64,000 nt of DNA from Hyphomicrobium_A sp963776675 (GTDB lineage Bacteria; Pseudomonadota; Alphaproteobacteria; Rhizobiales; Hyphomicrobiaceae). The first letter of the stretch is position 1. Each line of letters begins with the position of its first letter. This document shows, piece after piece, positions 54,711 through 63,437 of the stretch. The notes under the pieces are model-generated. The model was not told the DNA's origin and made no database searches. It worked only from the letters and a program-made list of their open reading frames with translations. The stretch spans positions 1-64,000 of the forward strand of contig CAVZNR010000047.1 of NCBI GenBank assembly GCA_963776675.1. Reading direction: 5' to 3'. A program made the position numbers and the translations under genes.

Positions 54711-55913
54711 ATGGGCTTCATCGCCGACAGCTTGAACCGAATCCAGCCCTCCGCGACCATCGCCGTTTCGACCAAGGCACGCCAGCTCAAGGCGGCCGGC
54801 CGCGACGTGATCTCTCTATCGGCCGGTGAGCCGGACTTCGACACGCCTGAGAACGTCAAGGCGGCCGCCGTCCGCGCGCTCGCCGCCGGCCACACCAAGT
54901 ACACCGACGTCGACGGCATTCCCGAGCTCAAGGCCGCGATCGTGCGCAAGTTCGCGCGTGAGAACGGCATCGACTACAAGCCGAGCCAGATCTCGGTCGG
55001 CACCGGCGGCAAGCAGGTGATCTACAACGCGCTGCTCGCCACGCTCAATCCCGGCGACGAGGTCGTGCTTCCCGCACCCTGCTGGGTTTCCTACGCCGAC
55101 ATCGTCATGCTCGCCGGCGCCACACCGGTGTTTGCCGAGACGCGCCTGGAGGACGGCTACAAGCTCAAGCCCGCCGGGCTGGAAGCGGCGATCACGCCCA
55201 AGACCAAGTGGCTGATCTTCAATTCGCCGTCCAATCCGACTGGCGCCGCCTACTCGAAGGACGAGATGAAGGCGCTGACGGATGTGCTGCTGCGCCACGA
55301 GCACGTGTGGGTGTTGAGCGACGATATCTACGAGCATCTGCTCTACGACGGCCTGACGTTTGCGACGCCGGTCGCCGTCGAGCCGCGCCTGTTCGACCGC
55401 ACCCTCACTATGAACGGGCTGTCGAAGGCCTACTGTATGACCGGCTGGCGGCTCGGCTACGCGGGTGGCCCCGAGGTGCTGATCAACGCCATGCGCAAGC
55501 TGCAGTCGCAGTCCACATCGAACCCGTGCTCGATCACGCAGTGGGCGGCCGTCGAAGCGCTCGATGGTCCGCAGGACTTCATCGCCGCCAACAACGCCAA
55601 GTTCGTCGAACGCCGCGATCTGGTGGTGTCGATGCTCAACCAGGCGAGCGGCCTGACGTGCCCCAAACCCAACGGCGCCTTCTATGTCTATCCGAGCTGT
55701 GCCGGGGCCATCGGCAAGACGACCCCGTCCGGCAAGGCGATTGCCACGGATGAGGACTTCGCTACGGCGTTGCTGGAGGAGGAAGGCGTTGCCGTGGTGC
55801 ACGGGGCGGCATTTGCCGGCTCGCCTGCATTCCGCGTCTCCTACGCAACCTCGAAGGAGATCCTCGAGGACGCGTGCCTGCGCATCCAGCGCTTTTGCGG
55901 GAATTTAAAGTGA
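54711..55913 (+). CDS. Aspartate aminotransferase (class I/II, PLP)
   Basis: 400-aa PLP-dependent transaminase of the alpha-proteobacterial AatA type. FIADSLNRIQPSATIAVSTK at the start, SLSAGEPDFDTPENVKAAAV, the substrate region ISVGTGGKQVIYNALLATL, NSPSNPTGA and the PLP-lysine motif NGLSKAYCMTGWRLGYAGG. FRVSYATSKE holds the C-terminal Arg. Interconverts aspartate and oxaloacetate with glutamate and 2-oxoglutarate. Start at the ATG 54711, about 11 nt after AAGGGGA. Confidence 0.95.
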   Translation: MGFIADSLNRIQPSATIAVSTKARQLKAAGRDVISLSAGEPDFDTPENVKAAAVRALAAGHTKYTDVDGIPELKAAIVRKFARENGIDYKPSQISVGTGGKQVIYNALLATLNPGDEVVLPAPCWVSYADIVMLAGATPVFAETRLEDGYKLKPAGLEAAITPKTKWLIFNSPSNPTGAAYSKDEMKALTDVLLRHEHVWVLSDDIYEHLLYDGLTFATPVAVEPRLFDRTLTMNGLSKAYCMTGWRLGYAGGPEVLINAMRKLQSQSTSNPCSITQWAAVEALDGPQDFIAANNAKFVERRDLVVSMLNQASGLTCPKPNGAFYVYPSCAGAIGKTTPSGKAIATDEDFATALLEEEGVAVVHGAAFAGSPAFRVSYATSKEILEDACLRIQRFCGNLK

Positions 55914-56036
55914 CGACACAGCCGGCAGGCGGCCGATTCCGGCCCCTGCCGCACCTGTCTTTATTGGCGTATCGGACTGATCGTCGTGCTGGTGGCGCTG
56001 GCCGCCACTTGGCTCGTGCAGAAAATAGCGGTTTAG
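55910..56036 (+). CDS. Possible small membrane peptide coupled to the aminotransferase
   Basis: A GTG overlaps the aminotransferase stop (GTGA). Its first frame reads TTQPAGGRFRPLP, while the next frame reads CRTCLYWRIGLIVVLVALAA then TWLVQKIAV and stop, one clear membrane helix. One base would have to be gained or lost near 55955 to join them. Similar single-base breaks occur elsewhere in the window. Family unknown. Confidence 0.3.
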
Positions 56037-56042
56037 CGCGCG

Positions 56043-56270
56043 TTAGGCGGTGGCGCGCCCGTGCCAATGGCCGGCAACCCAATCGCGCAGCCACATCCGG
56101 CGCAGATATCTCTGCGCGCGCAGTATCCGGATCGATGCGGGGCGCGATGCGCGCACCGTCAAAGCCGTACCCGTCCTGCGAATGACTTGGGGCCGGGGCT
56201 CCGGCAGATCCTCGGCAGCCATGGCGTATCCCGCCGCATGAGCCGCCGATCTGAGCGCCTGCATTTTCAT
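56043..56270 (-). CDS. Small basic protein, DUF1127-like tail
   Basis: 75 aa ending ILRAQRYLRRMWLRDWVAGH, an Arg/Trp-rich helix reminiscent of DUF1127 small proteins. The N-terminal half is Ala-rich. Coding status is moderate only. Confidence 0.4.
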   Translation of the reverse strand: MKMQALRSAAHAAGYAMAAEDLPEPRPQVIRRTGTALTVRASRPASIRILRAQRYLRRMWLRDWVAGHWHGRATA

Positions 56271-56649
56271 AGCACGCCTCTGTTCCTGCGGACCGGAGCC
56301 CCTCGCGGCCCGTGTTGCCGGTTCGTCGCCGATGAAGCCTAAGACGAACCGGCGCGCACATAATGCGTCAATCGTTGGTTTGTTCCAAGCAGTAATCCAT
56401 GAGCTGCATCAAGTTTGATGGGCATTATCGTGAGTGCTTTTTCTTCATTCCAGTTGTGCGTTGCAATATTGGTTGGGCGAACAACTGCAACGCGGAATTG
56501 GGCATGCGCGAGCAACACGAGTTTTGTTTCGCTCGGGGCTTGCGCTGCGCCTGGGGCGGCGCGAACATGCCTTAGCCGCGTTTTCCTCATCCGAGGCGCG
56601 GGGGACGCGGCGTTTCGCGGCCGCGCGCCTCCAGCCAAGGGAGGAAAAA
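56271..56649. other. Leader region of the EF-G-like gene with inverted repeat
   Basis: 379 bp without a supportable gene. A 10-bp inverted repeat CCGGTTCGTC/GACGAACCGG lies at 56318-56352. The stretch 56350-56480 is AT-richer and probably contains the promoter for the EF-G-like gene. Confidence 0.5.
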
Positions 56650-58716
56650 ATGGGGCAGTCCGACGGCCCAAGATCAGGGGCAAATGGGGGCGCTCGCCCC
56701 CGCTGCATCGCACTCGTGGGCCCGTATCTCAGCGGCAAGACCACGCTCCTTGAAGCCATCCTCGCCCGCACTGGTGCCGTCACCAGAGCCGGCACCATCC
56801 TAGACAAGACGACTGTTGGCGACGCGAGCCCCGAGGCCCGCGACCACGGCATGAGCGTGACGCTCAATATCGCCGACGTGCAATTCCTCGGCGAAAACTT
56901 CACCTTCGTCGACTGCCCCGGGTCCATCGAGTTTCAGCATGAAGGCGCGGTGGCACTCAGCGCGTGCGATGCGGCCATCGTCGTTTGCGAGCCCGACGCC
57001 AAGCGCGTGCCTGCGCTGCAGATCATCCTCAAGCAGCTCGAGGACCGCGGCATCCCCCACTTTCTTTTCTTGAACAAGATCGACGCGTCCGAGACGCCGG
57101 TGCGCGAGCTGATCCCGATCTTGCAGCCTGCAAGCACCAAGCCGCTGGTGCTGCGCCAGATCCCCATATGGGAGAAAGGCGTCGCCACCGGCTTCGTCGA
57201 TCTCGCGTCCGAGCGCGCTTATGTGTACCGCACCCATGCTGCCTCCGAGATCATCGAGCTCCCCGACGGCATTGCCGATCGCAAGGAGGAGGCGCGCTTC
57301 CACATGCTCGAGCAGCTCGCCGACTACGACGACGCGCTGATGGAGCAGCTGATTTCCGACCAGCCTCCACCGCCCGACAAGGTTTTCGACGACTTGGCAG
57401 AGGACGTGCGCAAGCGCCTGATCTGTCCCGTGCTGCTCGGATCGGCGCTGAACGAGAACGGCATCCTGCGGCTGATGAAGGCGCTGCGCCACGAGGCCCC
57501 CACGGTCGAGGACACGGCCCGGCGCCTCAAGCTGGAAAATGCCAAGTCGGTGGCCTACGTCTTCAAGACGTTGCACACCGCGCACGGCGGCAAGCTTTCG
57601 GTCGCGCGCGTGCTGTCCGGCGAGTTCGGCGACGGCACCACGGTCACCGGCGCGTCGGGAAGGGAGGAGCGCGCCGCGGGCGTATTTGCGCTGCGCGGCG
57701 AGGACCCCGTCAAACGCGGCCCTGCGAAGGCGGGCGAGACGGTAGCGCTGGGACGGCTCGAAACCATCAAGACGGGAGAGACCATCACCGCCGACAAAAG
57801 CGGCGTGGTTCAAATCAACGGTGCGCCCGAGCCCGAGCCTGTGTTCGCCATCGGCCTCGGCCTCAAGGACCGCAAGGACGAGGTAAAGCTCACGACCGCG
57901 CTGGCCAAACTGATGGAGGAGGATCCCTCGCTGCGGCTCGAGCAGAGTCTCGACACGCATCAGATGCTGCTGTTGGGTCAGGGCGAGATGCACTTGCGGG
58001 TTTCCACCGAGCGGCTGCAGCGCAAGTACGGCGTCGCGGTCGAGCGCCAGGCGCGTCTCATCCCCTACAAGGAAACGATCCGCAACAGCGCGGAGGTGCG
58101 CGGGCGCCACAAGAAGCAGTCGGGCGGCCACGGCCAGTTCGGCGACGTGGTGATCGAGATCGCGCCGTTGCCGCGCGGCTCCGGCTTCCAGTTTGCCGAG
58201 AAGATCACCGGCGGCGTCGTTCCGCGCCAGTTCATCCCGTCGGTGGAGATCGGCGTGAAGGACTATCTGCAGCACGGGCCGCTGGGCTTCCCCGTGGTCG
58301 ACGTCTCCGTCACGCTGCTCGACGGCTCCTACCACACGGTCGATTCCTCCGACATGGCATTCCGGCAGGCGGCGCGCATCGGCATGACCGAGGGCATGCC
58401 CAAGTGCCAGCCAGTGCTGCTCGAGCCGATCATGGCGGTGGAGGTGGCGGTGCCGAGCGACGCGACCGCGCGCATCAACGGCATCATCTCGCAGCGAAGA
58501 GGTCAGATCCTGGGGTTCGACGCGCGTGAAGGCTGGGAGGGGTGGGACGTGGTGCAGGCCCAGATCCCGGCCTCCGAGATGGAGAGCCTGATCGTGGACT
58601 TGCGCTCGGCGACATCTGGAGTAGGCACCTACAAGGCGAAGTTCGACCACCTGTCCGAGCTGTCGGGACGTCATGCCGACCAGGTGCTGGCCGCCCATAG
58701 ACAGGCGGCGGAGTGA
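56650..58716 (+). CDS. Elongation factor G paralogue with Ser in place of catalytic His
   Basis: 688-aa GTPase of the EF-G family; ATG after GGAGGA. G1 GPYLSGKTT (residues 24-32), G3 DCPGSIEF (88-95) and G4 NKID (142-145). Domains III-V follow: GQGEMHLRVSTERLQRKYGV, RHKKQSGGHGQFGDVVIEI, GFPVVDVSVTLLDGSYHTVD, INGIISQRRGQILGFDARE. In ordinary EF-G the G3 is DTPGH with His needed for GTP hydrolysis; here it is Ser. It is therefore probably a specialised paralogue, not the housekeeping fusA, which usually lies in the str operon. Followed by crcB. Confidence 0.9.
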   Translation: MGQSDGPRSGANGGARPRCIALVGPYLSGKTTLLEAILARTGAVTRAGTILDKTTVGDASPEARDHGMSVTLNIADVQFLGENFTFVDCPGSIEFQHEGAVALSACDAAIVVCEPDAKRVPALQIILKQLEDRGIPHFLFLNKIDASETPVRELIPILQPASTKPLVLRQIPIWEKGVATGFVDLASERAYVYRTHAASEIIELPDGIADRKEEARFHMLEQLADYDDALMEQLISDQPPPPDKVFDDLAEDVRKRLICPVLLGSALNENGILRLMKALRHEAPTVEDTARRLKLENAKSVAYVFKTLHTAHGGKLSVARVLSGEFGDGTTVTGASGREERAAGVFALRGEDPVKRGPAKAGETVALGRLETIKTGETITADKSGVVQINGAPEPEPVFAIGLGLKDRKDEVKLTTALAKLMEEDPSLRLEQSLDTHQMLLLGQGEMHLRVSTERLQRKYGVAVERQARLIPYKETIRNSAEVRGRHKKQSGGHGQFGDVVIEIAPLPRGSGFQFAEKITGGVVPRQFIPSVEIGVKDYLQHGPLGFPVVDVSVTLLDGSYHTVDSSDMAFRQAARIGMTEGMPKCQPVLLEPIMAVEVAVPSDATARINGIISQRRGQILGFDAREGWEGWDVVQAQIPASEMESLIVDLRSATSGVGTYKAKFDHLSELSGRHADQVLAAHRQAAE

Positions 58717-58773
58717 AGCAGTCGCCCGGCGTTTTACTGTTTCTGGGGCGGAGCCGTGCTAAGCGAAGGCTCT

Positions 58774-58798
58774 GACGGCGGTCACCTGCGCCGCCGTC
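58774..58798 (+). terminator. Hairpin between the EF-G-like gene and crcB
   Basis: GACGGCGG/CCGCCGTC, 8-bp stem with a 9-nt loop, 57 bp past the EF-G-like stop. No T-run follows, so it may be an attenuator or processing site rather than a terminator. Confidence 0.4.
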
Positions 58799-58832
58799 AT
58801 TGCTTTCGCACTCTCGAGTTCCGGGAGGACCC

Positions 58833-59231
58833 TTGCAGACTTATCTTTGGATCGGGCTTGGCAGCGCGCTGGGCGGCATGGCGCGCTTCTGGTGCTCCGG
58901 CGTCATGGCGCGCTTGATTGGCGAGACGTTTCCGTGGGGCACGCTCTTCGTCAACGTGGTGGGCTCGCTGATCATCGGCTTCTTCGCCACGGTGACGGCG
59001 CCCGATGGGCGCATGTTCGTGGATGCCACGATACGCCAGTTCGTCATGCTGGGCTTCCTGGGCGGCTACACCACGTTTTCCTCGTTCAGCCTGCAGACGC
59101 TCTCGTTGATGAATGACGGCGAGTGGCTCTATGCCGGTCTCAATGTCGGCATCTCCGTGGTGCTGTGCCTGCTTGCGGTATGGATCGGGCACATCATTGC
59201 CGAGCACTACAACGCTATCAAATGGGTGTAG
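58833..59231 (+). CDS. crcB: Fluoride ion channel CrcB (Fluc), TTG start
   Basis: 132 aa from a TTG at 58833, directly after GGGAGGA; in-frame TTG codons further upstream lack this. Four membrane helices with the conserved LGGMARFWCSG, LFVNVVGSLIIGFF and GFLGGYTTFSSFSLQTLSL motifs of dual-topology fluoride exporters. The protein dimerises antiparallel to release fluoride. Stops 2 bp before the DUF190 gene, with which it is surely cotranscribed. No fluoride riboswitch was recognised upstream. Confidence 0.93.
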   Translation: MQTYLWIGLGSALGGMARFWCSGVMARLIGETFPWGTLFVNVVGSLIIGFFATVTAPDGRMFVDATIRQFVMLGFLGGYTTFSSFSLQTLSLMNDGEWLYAGLNVGISVVLCLLAVWIGHIIAEHYNAIKWV

Positions 59232-59233
59232 CC

Positions 59234-59578
59234 ATGCAGCTTCCCAAAGACGCGGTGCTCTTGCGTATCTTCATCGGCGAGGACGACAAGGCCGGCAAGC
59301 TTCCGCTCTACGAGGCGATCGTGCTGGCCGCGCGCGAGCAGGGCCTGGCCGGCGCGACGGTGCTGCGCGGGCCGATCGGCTTCGGCCGCTCGAGCCACCT
59401 GCACACCACCAAGATCCTGCGCCTGTCGCAGGACCTGCCCATCGTCATCGAGATCGTCGACGCCGAGGAGAAGATCAACGCCTTCGTGCCGCACCTGCAG
59501 GAGCTGATGGGCAGCGGCCTCGTGACGCTCGAGAAGGTGAAGGTGCTGCGCTACGGGGACGGTGACGCGACGGCCTGA
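59234..59578 (+). CDS. DUF190 (PII-like) protein, CrcB partner
   Basis: 114 aa. DUF190 domain (LLRIFIGEDDKAGKLPLYEA, GLAGATVLRGPIGFGRSSHL, LPIVIEIVDAEEKINAFVPH) with the ferredoxin-like fold of PII relatives. DUF190 genes commonly follow crcB; here the gap is 2 bp. Probably modulates the fluoride channel or senses a nucleotide, but this is unproven. Confidence 0.92.
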   Translation: MQLPKDAVLLRIFIGEDDKAGKLPLYEAIVLAAREQGLAGATVLRGPIGFGRSSHLHTTKILRLSQDLPIVIEIVDAEEKINAFVPHLQELMGSGLVTLEKVKVLRYGDGDATA

Positions 59579-59680
59579 TGCGGTCGACGGCTGAGGCGAA
59601 TTCCAAAGAATTTTCGCTAATCGCGACGGGCTTTTGCGCGTTGAGGATTCTTTTCCGATCGCGGCCGCATTGTGCCGGCC

Positions 59681-61117
59681 ATGACAGTCAGCGACCGCAC
59701 CTCTTATGCAGTTGGCTTCGCCGACCTCGATGACGAGGTCGTGCTGGAGGCATTGCCGGTCACCGGCGAGATGCCGCAATGGCTGTCCGGCACGCTGCTG
59801 CGCACCGGCCCCGCCAAGTATGACTTCCGAGCCATGACCGTGAACCACTGGTTCGACGGTCTCGCCATGCTGCATCGCTTCGGCATCGATTGCGGCCGCG
59901 TCTCCTACCGCAACCGCTTCCTGCGCTCCGACACCTTCTATGAGTCGGAGGAGACCGGCGAGCTCGCGCGCGGCGGGTTCGCCACCGATCCCTGCCGCAC
60001 GCTGTTTGAGCGCGTCGCCGCCATCTTCCATCCGACCTTCACCGACAACGGCAACGTCTCGATCGATGTATTCGGCGGTGAGCCGGTCGCTTTGACCGAG
60101 ACGACGCTGCCCGTGTGCTTCGATCCCGAGACGCTCGCCGTGCTCGGCGACCGTGCCTACGGTGCGCAGGTCGGGGGGCAAATCTCGATCGCCCATCCGC
60201 ATCACGACGCGAAACGCAAGTGCCGCTACAGCTACGTGGTCGCGTTCAGCCGCAACAGCCACTATCGGCTGTTCGCCATTCCCGATGACGGTGGTCCGGA
60301 GCGCGTCGTCGCCGAGATGGGCGTCGACAAGCCGGCCTACATGCATTCCTTCGCCATGACCGAGCGCTATCTGGTGCTCACCGAGTTTCCGATCGTTGTT
60401 GATCCGCTGCGGCTCTTGCTCGCCGGCGAGCCGTTCATCAAGAACTACCGCTGGATGCCTGAGCGGGAACTGCGCTTCCACGTTTTCGAGAAAGACAGCG
60501 GCCGCCATGTCACGTCCGCCGAAACCGACCCCGTCTTTGCGTTCCACCACGTCAACGCCTTCGAGGACGGCGATACGCTCGCCATCGACTTCGTCGCCTA
60601 CAAGGATGCGGAAATCATCGATCAGCTCTATCTTGCGCGGCTGCGCGCGGGCGAGCCGGTCGATGCGACTGGGCTTCTCACGCGCTACGTCGTTCCGCTG
60701 AAGGGCTCGGCCGCGGTTACGGCAACGCGCCTCAACGACGCGATGATCGAGCTGCCGCGCATCGACTACGATCTCGTCGCAGGCCAGCCCTATCGCTACG
60801 TCTGGGGCACGGGCCGGCGCACGGCGGATGGCTTCCTCGATACGATCGTGAAGATCGACGTCACCGCCGGTGCGGCGCAGACCTGGTGGGAGGAGCACTG
60901 CTTCCCCGGCGAGCCGGTATTCGTGCCGGCACCCGCTCGCACGCACGAAGGCGAGGGCGTGTTGTTGTCGGTGGTGCTCGATGCGCTTCGCCGGCGGTCG
61001 TTCCTTCTGGTCCTCGATGCGCAGACGCTCAAGGAGGTCGCACGTGCGGAGTGCCCGCATCTCATCCCCTTCGGGCTCCACGGCGCCTTTCTTCCCGAAG
61101 CGCGCCGCGGCATTTGA
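59681..61117 (+). CDS. Carotenoid cleavage oxygenase family protein
   Basis: 478 aa from the ATG at 59681 (a GTG 9 bp upstream is also possible). Non-heme Fe(II) oxygenase of the RPE65/BCO family. WLSGTLLRTGPAKYDFRAMT near the N-terminus and the four iron His sites in AHPHHD (about 171), YMHSFAMTERY (about 221), FAFHHVNAFEDG (about 294) and PFGLHGAF (near the end). Such enzymes cut carotenoids or stilbenoids. No carotenoid biosynthesis genes are near, so the substrate is unknown. Precedes phoX by 108 bp. Confidence 0.92.
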   Translation: MTVSDRTSYAVGFADLDDEVVLEALPVTGEMPQWLSGTLLRTGPAKYDFRAMTVNHWFDGLAMLHRFGIDCGRVSYRNRFLRSDTFYESEETGELARGGFATDPCRTLFERVAAIFHPTFTDNGNVSIDVFGGEPVALTETTLPVCFDPETLAVLGDRAYGAQVGGQISIAHPHHDAKRKCRYSYVVAFSRNSHYRLFAIPDDGGPERVVAEMGVDKPAYMHSFAMTERYLVLTEFPIVVDPLRLLLAGEPFIKNYRWMPERELRFHVFEKDSGRHVTSAETDPVFAFHHVNAFEDGDTLAIDFVAYKDAEIIDQLYLARLRAGEPVDATGLLTRYVVPLKGSAAVTATRLNDAMIELPRIDYDLVAGQPYRYVWGTGRRTADGFLDTIVKIDVTAGAAQTWWEEHCFPGEPVFVPAPARTHEGEGVLLSVVLDALRRRSFLLVLDAQTLKEVARAECPHLIPFGLHGAFLPEARRGI

Positions 61118-61225
61118 GCGCCCATTTTCCTTACTCCCGCCTGTCGCGTTGTCCTTTTGCAAATCCGATATATTGATCCCGTAGGCTCGGCCGCCGCACC
61201 GGCCATCAGGGACAAGACGCAAGCC

Positions 61226-63253
61226 ATGGGCGACGACAAGGACGCGTTCTGCAACCGCGCGGAGGTGCGCGAGGCGCTCGACGATACGCCGCAGAACCCG
61301 GCGATCCGCGAGACCATCGGCGACATCATCAATGCCCGCTACCAGCGCCGCGACGTGATGCGCGGCATGCTGGGTGTCGCCGCCATCTCTACCGTCGTGG
61401 GGCCTATGGGACTTCTCGCCGGCTGCTCCGACGACAACCCCGTGGGGGAGCCGTTCCGTTTCAAAGAGCTGCAATCGGGGGTCGACGAGACCCATCACGT
61501 CGCCGAAGGCTATGATGCGCAAGTGCTCCTGCGCTGGGGCGATCCGGTCTTCGCCGACGCGCCGCCCTTCGATCCGCGCCGCCAGTCGGCGTCAGCCCAG
61601 CTGCGCCAGTTCGGCTACAACAACGACTACGTCGGCTTCATCCCGCTCGACGACAGCGCCGACCGCGGCCTCCTGTGCGTGAACCACGAGTACACCAACG
61701 AGGAGGTGATGTTTCCGCAGATCCCCGTGCAGGATGTCGAGGACACAGACTTCCGCGATATGACCGAAGTGCTGGCCGAGGTGGAGATGGCCGCGCACGG
61801 CGGCACCATCATCGAGATCGCGCGCGACGGGGGCACGTGGAAGCCGGTGCTCGACAGCAAATACAACCGTCGCATCTCGCCGCTCGTGACCAAGATGACG
61901 CTCGATGGTCCCGCCGCCGGTGACGAGCGCCTCAAGACCAGCGCGGATCCGAGCGGCCGCACCGTCATCGGCACGCTCAACAACTGCGCCGGCGGCATCA
62001 CCGCCTGGAACACCTACCTGATGGCGGAGGAGAACTTCCGCTTCTATTTCTGGAAGGACGAGAAGGAAAAGCCCAAGGAGGTCTGCGCCGGCAAGGAAAC
62101 GGACAGCGCCAAGCGCTATGGCCTGGGCGAGCGCCGGCAGGCGTGGGGCAAATTCACCGACAACCCGAACCTGCGCCGCTTTAACCTCGATGCCGAGCCC
62201 AACGAGGCCAATCGCTTCGGCTGGATCGTCGAGGTCGATCCCTTCGATCCGCAGTCGGTTCCCGTCAAGCACACCGCACTCGGCCGCTTCTGCCACGAGG
62301 GCGCGGAGAGCATCGTCAACACAGACGGTCGCGTCGTCGTCTACTGCGGCGACGATACGCGCTTCGAGTACGTCTACCGCTTCGTCTCCGATGGCACGTT
62401 CAACCCCGAGGATCGCGACGCCAACAAGCAGCTTCTCTCCAAGGGCACGCTGTCGGTCGCGAGGTTTGCAGCCGACGGCACGGTGACGTGGCTGCCGCTC
62501 GTCCATGGTCAGGCTCCGCTCACCAAGGAGAACGGCTTCGACAGCCAGGCCGACGTGCTCATCGACGCGCGCCTCGCCGCCGATAAAGTCGGCGCCACCT
62601 GCATGGACCGGCCTGAGGACGTCCAGCCCAACCCCGAGACCAACAGCGTCTACGTCATTCTGACCAACAACAAGAAGCGCGGGCCCGACGAGGAGGATGC
62701 GGCCAACCCGCGTGCCAAGAACCTTTACGGCCACATCATCGAGATGATCCCGCCCGGCGGCGACCACGCAGCCGATGTGTTTCAGTGGTCGATCCTGGTC
62801 AAGTGCGGCGACCCCGCCGATAAGGCCGTGGGCGCGTCCTGGCATCCCGAGACCTCGCAAGCCGGCTGGTTTGCCAATCCCGACAACTGCGCCGTCGATG
62901 CCGGCGGGCGACTATGGGTCGCCACCGACCAGGGCGACGAGTGGCCGCTCACCAAGAAGTCCGACGGGCTCTATGCGGTGGAGACCGGCGCCAAGCGCGG
63001 CAAGTCCAAGCTGTTCTTCCGCTGTCCGGTGGGGGCGGAGCTGTGCGGTCCGTATTTCACGCCGGACGCCGAGACGCTGTTCGTCGCCGTGCAGCACCCC
63101 GGCACCGACGGCACCAAGTCGTACGATCGCTTCGGCCGCGCCTCGACCTTCGAGGACCCGGCGACGCGCTGGCCGGATTTCGACGACAAGATGCCCCCGC
63201 GCCCCTCGGTGCTCGCCATCACGCGCAAAGGCGGCGGGCGAATCGGTTCTTAA
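61226..63253 (+). CDS. phoX: PhoX-family phosphatase (DUF839), Tat-exported
   Basis: 675-aa secreted, calcium-dependent alkaline phosphatase-type protein. A long lead, then RYQRRDVMRGMLGVAA (Tat RR at residues 41-42) and LLAGC (possible lipobox, Cys 67), so it may be a Tat lipoprotein. The beta-propeller body shows GLLCVNHEYTNEEVMFPQ, NNCAGGITAWNTYLMAEEN, EEDAANPRAKNLYGHIIEMI and AVQHPGTD. PhoX enzymes release phosphate from organic esters under starvation. No Pho box was recognised. Confidence 0.92.
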   Translation: MGDDKDAFCNRAEVREALDDTPQNPAIRETIGDIINARYQRRDVMRGMLGVAAISTVVGPMGLLAGCSDDNPVGEPFRFKELQSGVDETHHVAEGYDAQVLLRWGDPVFADAPPFDPRRQSASAQLRQFGYNNDYVGFIPLDDSADRGLLCVNHEYTNEEVMFPQIPVQDVEDTDFRDMTEVLAEVEMAAHGGTIIEIARDGGTWKPVLDSKYNRRISPLVTKMTLDGPAAGDERLKTSADPSGRTVIGTLNNCAGGITAWNTYLMAEENFRFYFWKDEKEKPKEVCAGKETDSAKRYGLGERRQAWGKFTDNPNLRRFNLDAEPNEANRFGWIVEVDPFDPQSVPVKHTALGRFCHEGAESIVNTDGRVVVYCGDDTRFEYVYRFVSDGTFNPEDRDANKQLLSKGTLSVARFAADGTVTWLPLVHGQAPLTKENGFDSQADVLIDARLAADKVGATCMDRPEDVQPNPETNSVYVILTNNKKRGPDEEDAANPRAKNLYGHIIEMIPPGGDHAADVFQWSILVKCGDPADKAVGASWHPETSQAGWFANPDNCAVDAGGRLWVATDQGDEWPLTKKSDGLYAVETGAKRGKSKLFFRCPVGAELCGPYFTPDAETLFVAVQHPGTDGTKSYDRFGRASTFEDPATRWPDFDDKMPPRPSVLAITRKGGGRIGS

Positions 63254-63437
63254 CGATGATTGCCCGCCCGCAGCGGCGATCCAGGAGCCCCCGTGCGTGG
63301 GCGCGCGGTCGGTAAATCCCTCATCCCATTCGCAGATCGCCAAATTGTGTGCGCTGCCGGCCGCCCTATTTGCCAGGGCTCGCGCAATGCTGTCACAATG
63401 CCGCATATTCTGTAGAGGGAGCACCTCGGGGGCTAGA

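Noticed and set aside
58717..58832. Fluoride riboswitch upstream of crcB
   Set aside because: I looked for the conserved GG-GATG and CTGATGGCTCC-type elements and found only a GC-rich hairpin.
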